Shown here: piece by piece, positions 1 to 7,455 of the stretch
How the letters are laid out: the number at the start of each line of letters is the position of its first letter
Numbering within the stretch: position 1 is the stretch's first letter
Source of the DNA: Plantago elongata
Lineage: Eukaryota; Streptophyta; Magnoliopsida; Lamiales; Plantaginaceae
Direction of reading: 5' to 3'
DNA: 20,001 bases
NCBI GenBank assembly: GCA_036897095.1
Contig: JAYMSP010003384.1
Span: forward strand, 1 to 20,001
The notes under the pieces: model-generated
The model's database searches: none
What the model was told of the DNA's origin: nothing
The model's input: the letters and a program-made list of their open reading frames with translations, nothing else
Made by a program: the position numbers and the translations under genes

Positions 1-13
1 ATATATATATATA
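1..13. repeat. AT dinucleotide microsatellite (window edge)
   Basis: An uninterrupted AT run at the very start of the window, so its full length is unknown. It lies about 70 bases upstream of the first ATG of the DUF506 pseudogene. Confidence 0.8.
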
Positions 14-79
14 GCTTTTAATCAGCTACTAGTACAGATAAAACCAACTCCAGATATCAGGAAAAAGAGATCAAGAAAA

Positions 80-1245
80 ATGATGAACATTAACATTCCG
101 GTTGGAGTTGCACAAAATGAGAGCAGTGGCAGCGAACACTCTGCGGACCTGTCCAAGCTCTTGAACTCAGTATTTCGAACGAGAATTCAGAGATCAGCAG
201 TGAGGAATCCTTGCTGATGCTGATCATGAAGCTGATGAGGAAGCTGAAAGAATCGAGGCGGACTTGGCGTTACAAGAGTCTTTAGACAGTCTGTTAGATG
301 AGAACAAAAACAATGGTGACATCATTAAGTCCAACATTCACGCGGAGATGAGCAGGCTTTCGGAAGGAGTTGACAGGGCCTACTTGCCGGGTTTTAAATG
401 CCGGTTGAGGGCCAACTTGCTTGATGAAGGCTTTGACGCCGGTGAGTTTATATTTTCTCTTCTTTTTTTTTTAATCAGATTTAGTTTTATAAACCTACTA
501 ATTAATTAAATGTCCTTCAATTAAATGGAGCTTTTAATTGTTACTAGAATTAAACGTTTGATAAATCAGAATGTATATAAAATGTGAACTTTCGCAAGAA
601 AGAATCAATTAATGTGCGAATCCTTTGCTTTAATTTTGCACATCCTTTGCTTAATTTCTGAATTAATTTCTGCGCATCATTTGCTTTCTTTTTCTCCAAA
701 CATATGATAAACATTACAAGGTCATCAATGTGATCATGTTTGATTAACTTTTAATCATCACTCTTAATTTCAAACAGGGCTTTGCAAATCCAAGTGGAAG
801 AGAAATGGTCGCTGCAATGCAGGAGAGTATGAATACATCGACATCAACGCGGGTGGGACTCGCTATATAGTTGAAGTCGCTCTGGCTGGACAGTTCACAA
901 TAGCTCCCAATGCAGGCGTATTCGAAATTGCTCGAAAAAATCCCCCCAGTTTTTGTTGGCAATCCTGAGGAGCTCAGGACACTGGTTGAGGTGATGTGCA
1001 AAGCCATGAAGAAGTCGATGAAGAGTGCGGATATTCACGTGCCACCATGGCTTCGCCTGACCTACATGCAAGCTAAGTGGTTCTCTTCCCACAAAAAAAC
1101 AGTGAACGAGATTCCGGCGATAAGGGCTTTGCGCATTGGACGCGACTTTGTTGGGACTCGGTTGGTGGGGTTTGCGCCTGTAGGCGTGAGTTCGTCTGGG
1201 GAGCTTGGGGTTGGAGCAAGCGGAGATAGTTTAGTATCTTGTTAA
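80..1245 (+). pseudogene. DUF506 / PDDEXK-like family protein gene, frame-broken
   Basis: The translated pieces match the plant DUF506 family (PDDEXK-like nuclease superfamily, role mostly unknown). The pieces are in family order: an acidic N-terminus with NESSGSEHSADLSKLLNS (ATG ATG at 80), then ADEEAERIEADLALQESLDS, then YLPGFKCRLRANLLDEGFDAG. A phase-1 intron follows (442-777; donor GTGAG, acceptor CAG), then GLCKSKWKRNGRCNAGEYEY, GGTRYIVEVALAGQFTIA, and finally PPVFVGNPEELRTLVEVMCK, IHVPPW and YMQAKWF up to the stop at 1243-1245. The pieces occupy different frames. Shifts lie near 172-180, near 208-215 and at 906-909. After the last one the upstream frame hits TGA at 966-968, which would remove the conserved C-terminal third. 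The intron is intact, so this is not a processed copy. I infer a recently dead gene or uncorrected indels in the assembly; the family assignment is firm. Confidence 0.85.
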
Positions 1246-2205
1246 GATATGAGATGGTATGAGTTCTTTAAGTGGCTTGGTTGGTAGAAATAGTCCATTC
1301 CATGCAATTTTCAGGTTAAGCATGGAATTATAGGTTCATACAATACAAGTAGATGATTCTTATGAACTGTGGAGATAGTGGAGTGATGATTGAGTATCTG
1401 ATATAAAATGTAAACATTTGTACACCAGAATTTTGGAATATCCAGTTTGTCTTGGTGTTCATTTTCTTCTTGTAATTTATTGGGTTTTTTTACATCCCAG
1501 TATGAAATCGTAGCCAATATCTGCCTTAGCTATGAGCTTTTTCTCGTACTCGCAAAACCATACGAAATTATAGTGGAGAGTACAAAAATAAAAAAGCCCA
1601 GCTGGGGGATGCAAATGTTATTTGCAAATAGGCCCCTGCATCTATTTTGCTAGCTTCGCCGCCTAAATTGTACATGCGGAACAGAGGAATAGTGATGACT
1701 TCGAATTTGTTGGAGACATACTGTACTATTTCATTTGTTTTCTTCCATTTAATTGTTTGAGCAACCTAATTTTTCTTCAATTGCTCTCATTGTTCCAATT
1801 TCAATGGCCGATTATCTCATTGTTGCTCAAGCTGGCAAGTCTGTAGCAAGTTTTCGTTTGTCTGAAGCGCTGAATTTTTCTATGTTTTGCGCGAAGTTTT
1901 CAGTTATGGCATTACACCCCATCAATGGTGTTGTTTCTTTTTGCCAGATTCCGTCTTCAAATGAATTCTGTAATTCTGTTATCATATGCTTCATTTGTGC
2001 ATTGTTCTTGAGTAGTTGTATATGTCAGTCTGAATAATGTTCTTGAGTAGTTGTTCTTGTGCTATCATATGCTTCATTCTGAAAACATTGCCTTTATAGT
2101 CAGATCTGAGTACATTTGAGTGGTAATTGATAATGTTTTACAGTTTGTTCTTTCTGTTAACTTAGATTAATTGGTCTAATACATATGAGTTCTGAAGTTT
2201 AAGCA
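1246..2205. other. 3' flank of the DUF506 pseudogene, no gene seen
   Basis: AT-rich sequence with only short open frames lacking recognisable residues. The first ~250 bases probably held the old 3' untranslated region. Around 1975-2085 the words TTCTTGAGTAGTTGT and ATCATATGCTTCATT each occur twice, which indicates a small local duplication. Nothing else supports a feature. Confidence 0.5.
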
Positions 2206-2986
2206 ATGTCTGGACTTGTAGAAAAAGTCAAATGGGCTAAAGTTGCTCCTAGGAAGTTCACATATGAAGTAAGGAAGAATGTGGATTCATCTCTAATTAC
2301 TTAAGGTGATTATGCTAATATAGTTATGCTCTGTCAGATGTTTGAGTATAGGACTGTGTATGTTTCTTTAGCTCAAACAAAACAAGTTGGTATTATTGAA
2401 CCTCCTTGCACCCCCAGCCCTAGTGCTCCCCTTGTATCTGCAGTGTTATCTACACCAATTAGGAAACAAAATCTAGTTAATACACCTGCAGTTCATATAC
2501 CCCAATCTTTTTGTTATGGTAACCATGTATTCTGATCAGTGGGTAGTTCATCACAGACAAAACAGGTTCATCATGTTGATGCCAAAGGCAATTTTTACTG
2601 ATATTGATTTGAATGGGTCACAAACAGTGAGGGGGTTAGTGGTTTTGACTTGAATATGCCGGAAGATGTTGTCAATGAGCGTAATGTTGTTGATAATGTG
2701 AGTGTGAATAATGAGAATGAGCGGGTTATTATTGATGAGCTCAGTGGGAATGTTCTCACTAGGCATGTGATTGTTGATGACTTTGATGAGTGTGTTGATG
2801 TTCAGACTGAGGACTTCATTGATCATGAATTGAATGTGGTTAGTGATGATGAAGATGAGGAAGTAGGTATTCGTAATTCCGAGGATGAGAATGTGCAGCC
2901 CCATTGGGACATGACCAATGAATATGTCGAGGAGCCAATTGTGAAGCATAAGAGGCAATACACTTTTCCATATCCTAAACCCAAAG
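2206..2986 (+). pseudogene. decayed ORF cluster with acidic region, truncated by an LTR
   Basis: Three short open stretches follow each other. ATG 2206 opens a 33-codon frame containing VKWAKVAPRKFTYEVRKNVD. Next, 2326-2535 contains MLCQMFEYRTVYVSLAQTKQ and a Pro/Ser/Thr-rich run. Then 2650-2986 encodes a strongly acidic segment (NVVSDDEDEEVGIRNSEDEN) ending in KRQYTFPYPKPK. Stops and frame changes separate them. The open frame formally runs on to 3057, but the last codons lie in the adjoining LTR, so the original 3' end is lost. I do not recognise the protein. The order (short N-terminal domain, then an acidic stretch) loosely resembles the front of plant MuDR/MULE transposases, but no conserved motif proves this. 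It could also be a dead host gene. Confidence 0.4.
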
Positions 2987-4402
2987 TGTTGCTCCAAATA
3001 ACGACAAAAGAAAAGACTAGAGGGGGGCGATTGGTCTTTTCAAACTTTTGTCGATAAACAGTCTTTCTCAAAAACTGGAAGGTTTCTGATACTTAGATTC
3101 AGAGAGCAGAAAACTTTAAACGATAGATAAATGTGATTGTGCTTAGCAATAATAATGTGTGTGTGTGTAATGCTAAAAAGTAAGTACAATAAAGTAAATA
3201 ACACAGTAGTTTATAGTGGTATATGGAGGTGGCGTAATTCTCCAACTAATCCACTCGGCCTTTCTGGGACCTGGAATTCACTAGAACAGACAATTGAGTT
3301 CACTTTACAACAAATCATATTCTAAGATCCCTACAAACAAATGGTTCCCAACCAAATATCCCCTGAGTTTTTCCCTAACTCCTCGAGCCAAGTACTTCAT
3401 GTACTCAAGATAACCTTGTAGTTTTTCCTTGACTTTCCAAACCAAGTACGACATGTACTCCACGCCTTGATGGTGTTGGTAATAAGTTGATTGTCAGGTA
3501 AGTTTCTCTTATAACTTTTCAGCTATATTTTCAGAGAGCTTGAAGAGATTACACTATTTAATATACTTATTCAGTATATGGTAGGTTCTCCTTTCTGACC
3601 TAAGTAATTGGTATCCGTTCTGGAGAATGAGCTTCATAAAGGGTATCTGAAAGTTCAATTCTTTCACGAATAACAATTTCTTGTTATAGGTTCTAACACT
3701 TAGAACTACTAGTGATTCTTCGAGCTTGTTAGTTGCAACTCTTGGAGAATGATAGTATAGATGCTTGAGAGAATACTTGCTTGATATGTAAATAAGAGCG
3801 TAGTTCGTGTGTGTATTCCTCAACTTCTAAGTGGTAATATTTATATATGACTTCGAGAGTCGTTTGAATAGTATCCGTTAGACCTTCTCAAAATTCAATC
3901 CGTTGATATCTCGAAATGAGTACTTAGAAATCCTTTTCTCATTTTTCAGAGAAGACTATGCATTGATTGACTTTTTAGCCGGTGTAATTAATGCACTGTA
4001 TATTTCTTGTCATGTAATCTCAACGGACACATGAGCCTTTCTGAAAGCTAGCATGCTCCTTGACTCGATGATGTCTTATGTTATGAGACATGTTATGTGC
4101 AATATTTGCACTATACAATATGATTTCTGAACATAGTCTATCTGAGTAGACTAACCCTAGTTCTTCATCAAACTTGTGCAATCTCCAGTCTTCAAATCTT
4201 CAATTAAAATCCATTGCTAAAATCCTTCTTCATGTCGTTCTCAAAATATAAAATTACATTCAGAGACCTAATAATCTTAATACAAGTTTAACTAGACTAA
4301 CTCTTTTACAATGTTGAAGTGAACTAAGAGTACTAGTCATCTTTCTGTACTAAAGATAAGTCATGTGATGATTGATAAAAATACTAACCTCCATTCCTAA
4401 CA
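2987..4402 (-). mobile_element. solo LTR, Ty1/copia-like (SIRE/Maximus style), antisense
   Basis: Read on the minus strand, the block starts TGTTAGGAATGG (4402) and ends GGAGCAACA (2987). This gives the TG...CA ends and short inverted TGTT/AACA termini of an LTR about 1.4 kb long. A TATA-like TATATAAAT lies at about 3839-3848. A pyrimidine-rich CCCCCCTCTAGTCTTTTC tract lies just before the 3' end, as is common in long plant copia LTRs. A short GT run (3155-3167) and a 54-bp internal duplication lie inside. I see no Met-tRNA primer-binding site beyond one end and no polypurine tract beyond the other, so it reads as a solo LTR. No clean 5-bp target duplication is visible (CAAAG left, AACTA right), which weakens the exact boundaries. 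Confidence 0.55.
3368..3467. repeat. 54-bp imperfect tandem duplication inside the LTR
   Basis: Two copies start with TTTTTCC at 3368 and 3422. Both carry a CCAAGTAC..CATGTACTC core, itself an AGTAC/GTACT palindrome with a 5-base centre. The copies differ at several positions, so the duplication is not recent. Confidence 0.6.
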
Positions 4403-4454
4403 AACTACCTAATCAATGGTAGTAAATGTAATTTGTCACTCTTATAAACCAAGT

Positions 4455-4990
4455 ACAAGTACATGGACCTTTAGTTTAGACCAATTCGAATTTCAACCAT
4501 AGTTACAAATTTAAGTTATTGAATTAAAATAAATTTTCATCAATCATACGAAATGATATTATTGAACCTTTTAAAATTAACATCTGGTCAGTTATATGGG
4601 TTATGCAATGCTTTGGAACCACATAATGAGTTCTAATTACAAGTGCATGGACATTTAGTTTAGACCAATTCGAATTTCAACCATAGTTACAAATTTAAAT
4701 TATTAAATTAAACTAAATTTTCATCAATCATACGAAATGATATTATTGGACCTTTTGAAGTTAACAACATCTGGTCGGTTATATGGGTTAGGCAATGCTT
4801 TGGAACCACATAATGAGTTCTGAATATAAGTGCATGGACATTTAGTTTAGATCAATTCGAATTTCAACTATAGTTATAAATTTAAGTTATTGAATTAAAA
4901 TAAATTTTCATCAATCATACGAAAAAGTTTTTGAAGTAACAACATCTAATCAGTTTGATGAGTTAGGCAATGGCATGGAACCACATACAA
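4455..4990. repeat. tandem repeat, three copies of a ~185-bp unit
   Basis: Copies start at 4455, 4639 and 4826 with ACAAGTACATGGAC, ACAAGTGCATGGAC and ATAAGTGCATGGAC. Each continues through TTTAGTTTAGA, CAATTCGAATTTCAAC, CATCAATCATACGAAA and ends near GGAACCACATA. Spacings are 184 and 187 bases. Copy 3 lacks about 20 bases after CATACGAAA. A short satellite-like array; no coding content. Confidence 0.85.
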
Positions 4991-5479
4991 AATAATTTAG
5001 AGTTAACATCAACATAGCATACGCTTAATTACAAGGTTATTTATTTTGATAATTTGTTGATTCCAACCGAATACATCGACCATTAACATTTCTTAAAATT
5101 AAGTCCATGTATGTAAAATCAACTATATCCTTATTTATCCGTAAATAGGCCATCTAAACAATATAAGCCAATTTACCGGCCCATCAGTGAAAAGTATTAA
5201 CTTCATTAACTGGCCCAGTTGTAAAAGTCCATATTACTAAGAATCTGTTAAAGGGACTAAATAGTGGATAAAATTCCGTATGGGCCATTTCAGCCCAAAA
5301 ACCACATGATCTGTTAATATCATAAAACATCCAATTTCGTGTAGTGGCCCAAAGAATTTAAATCCATCATGCCAACTACACTTCTTTTAAACAAAAAAAA
5401 TTACCGTACATTATGAAACCTAAATACTTAGATTCTTTTGTTGCTATTTAACTGACCATATGGTCTTTACGTTACACGG
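4991..5479. other. intergenic AT-rich stretch, no gene seen
   Basis: No open frame of useful length and no RNA-gene signal. GGCCCA/TGGGCC-type words recur (about 5178, 5212, 5282, 5345), but no gene is placed for them to regulate. Confidence 0.4.
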
Positions 5480-5640
5480 CACTACAAGAATGCTTGAATA
5501 TAAAGACCGAAAACAACGACTTGTTTAGCGACGAATCGCTAAGGTTTAATGACGGATAAAAAATCCGTCGTTAAACCTATCAACAGATAACTAAATATGT
5601 TGTTAACTAACGACGGAATGATTATCCGTCGTTAGATTAC
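5480..5640 (+). mobile_element. CACTA (En/Spm) transposon terminus with subterminal hairpins
   Basis: CACTACAAGAA at 5480-5490 matches the terminal inverted repeat of plant CACTA transposons. Just inside are three inverted repeats: TAGCGA/TCGCTA (5526-5541), a 15-bp-arm palindrome with one mismatch around ACGGATAAAAAATCCGT (5543-5577), and perfect 11-bp arms CTAACGACGGA/TCCGTCGTTAG (5607-5635). Repeated CGACGG subterminal motifs are typical transposase-binding sites of this superfamily. I find no matching opposite end (expected ...CTTGTAGTG) and no transposase, so this is a lone end or a strongly deleted element; the right limit is arbitrary. Confidence 0.7.
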
Positions 5641-6661
5641 GAACCGGTCTTCTCTCCAGACGGGAGAACAGTCGCCGGTCTTCTTTGTACTTTCTTGATC
5701 TCCATGACAGGTCGATCTCTATAAGCGGAAAAACTCTCTACTTTCTTCATCCATAACGGACCCCGAAGGCATGGTTATTGAAAAAATGAAACATTAGCAT
5801 GCGAAATTATATTTGTAGAATAATAATTTTGTGTATTGGTGGGGTGACGTTTACCACCGTGTGGTTGTAAACAACCATAACATTTGAAACTATATTTTTA
5901 TAATATTTTATTTTTTATTTGTGGTGGGCATACCACCGCATAGTTGTGGCACAAACCTATTGATTGTGGTGTGTACTTTTATATTTTATTCTGGTTTTGT
6001 TAAAGAAAACATGTATACGTAATAGAAGGACTACAAACCGACTCATAAACAACGTTGTTTATATAATGATTACATTATTCTCTTGATTAATTTATTTTTT
6101 TATCATTTATTTTCTTTTTATTATTAAAAGCAAACTATATCGTGGCGCCACGGGTTAATTCTAACACTATATGCAGGCAGACATTCTTTATTGTGAACAT
6201 GACATGAATTATTGTCTAAGTGGACTGTCTATGAATTATTATTTTTTCTTATTACATTTACAGTTACTCAACCTTAAAACTTTGTTACTTTCTTCTTGAT
6301 GATTGAAATACTACTATATAGTTATAAATTTTATCACATTACTTAAAACAATCTTTTCTTTCATTTTATTGTGCTCACTGATATTTTTAATTTTGTCATT
6401 ATATTAATATTCAAAATAAATCATGCCATGATGCACATCACGGGTTAATTAATACTCGTTTGTTTCTATATTTTTAGATTTTAGGATTACACAATGACAT
6501 GAGGTTTAATTCTTTGAGCTTGTGATTGTCATGGTTATTTCTAAATTTCTCACGAAGTTATATACTGGCCCCATTTATCAGCATATGCCTTTCCCCACTT
6601 TCCGTTTACTTTGTCCTTCTCGTGGGTGCATTGTGGGACTTCTGACTCCATCCCTAAATTG
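5641..6661. other. repeat-derived intergenic stretch, no gene seen
   Basis: No coding region. CCGGTCTTCT occurs twice (about 5644 and 5675). The words TGGTTGTAAACAACCA (about 5861) and GGTGGGCATACCACC (about 5922) form small hairpins. The rest is AT-rich with poly-T runs. Confidence 0.4.
6141..6450. repeat. Helitron-like 3' hairpin motifs (two)
   Basis: A perfect 12-bp palindrome CGTGGCGCCACG at 6141-6152 runs into GGTTAATTCTAA. The word CACGGGTTAATT (6149-6160) recurs at 6439-6450 after a degenerate hairpin. Plant Helitrons often end in a GC-rich hairpin followed by GGGTTAAT and CTRR, and CTAA fits that at the first site. The next base is C rather than the expected T, and no 5' end is visible. 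Tentative. Confidence 0.3.
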
Positions 6662-6779
6662 ATCAACCATACTTAAAATGACGAATCGTATTAAAATAAT
6701 TGATCTAGGAGCTTATTGGCATCAACCATACTTAAAATGACGAATCATATTAAAATAATTGATTTAGGGATTGATTGGC
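6662..6779. repeat. 59-bp tandem duplication
   Basis: ATCAACCATACTTAAAATGA begins at 6662 and again at 6721. The two 59-bp copies differ at only a few bases, so the duplication is fairly recent. It lies about 680 bases upstream of the next gene's start codon. Confidence 0.85.
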
Positions 6780-7455
6780 ATGACACTCAAATACTATTTA
6801 GATAGGATTTTGGTGAAATTGTGTTTGGAATGGAATTGAAATGGGGTATTTGAAGTATATTTTAGGTCAAATCAATGTTCATCGAATCAAATTGGGACAT
6901 TTAAATGCCTGTTCAATCAGCCCCTTAGTTGTTTTTAAGTAGGTTTTGATAATTTTAATGAATTGACAAATATCTGGTTAAAGTTCTTAAGTTTTCGATT
7001 TGTTTAAGGTTGTTTAAAATGTTGACATTAAGTGAACCTGAAAATAGAATAAAAGTAGAAGAAGGAAAATGATGAGGTAGTAAGAGAATGAAAATGAAAT
7101 ATTTTATGACTCGAATCTAATGCAGTTACTATATATAATATACTACTCACAAATTGTGTCGAATGCACATTTTAACTTCATATGATTTCCACAGAATTCT
7201 TGTGTGGTAGGCGCGCTCGGTACGAGAGACACCTTAAGAATCCTGAGAAAATATGTTGACTCGAGCGTACGAGAACGTCAAATCGCAGTTTACAGAAATA
7301 AAACTCCAGTTAAGTTAAAATGTACAGTGCAATTAATTTCTTCAGTTGAGCAACACAACAACACTCATCACTAGCCTAGCTCCAGTTTATTCTCTCTCTA
7401 CCAAAAATCACCAGATCCTTACTTTACCAAAATTCAGTAAGTACTACTACTCTTA
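6780..7455 (+). promoter_or_regulatory. upstream region and 5' leader of the EAR-motif gene
   Basis: The last ~130 bases before the ATG at 7456 are rich in A, C and CT runs (CACAACAACACTCATCAC, TTTATTCTCTCTCTACC), as expected for a plant 5' untranslated leader. A TATATATAATATA word lies near 7131-7143, but it is too far upstream to assign as the TATA box with confidence. No specific operator can be named. Confidence 0.4.

Noticed and set aside
744-1092. Minus-strand open frames overlapping the DUF506 second exon
   Set aside because: They lie opposite a clear family match on the plus strand and have no recognisable content.
1753-2037. 94-codon plus-strand frame
   Set aside because: No ATG start, composition follows T-rich DNA, no motif, and internal small duplications run through it.
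4455-4990. CRISPR-like array
   Set aside because: Long direct tandem copies without spacers, in a eukaryotic genome; this is satellite-like sequence.
5332-5346. GTGTAGTGG as the opposite end of the CACTA element
   Set aside because: It lies on the outer side of the 5480 terminus and has the wrong spacing and extension to pair with CACTACAAGAA.
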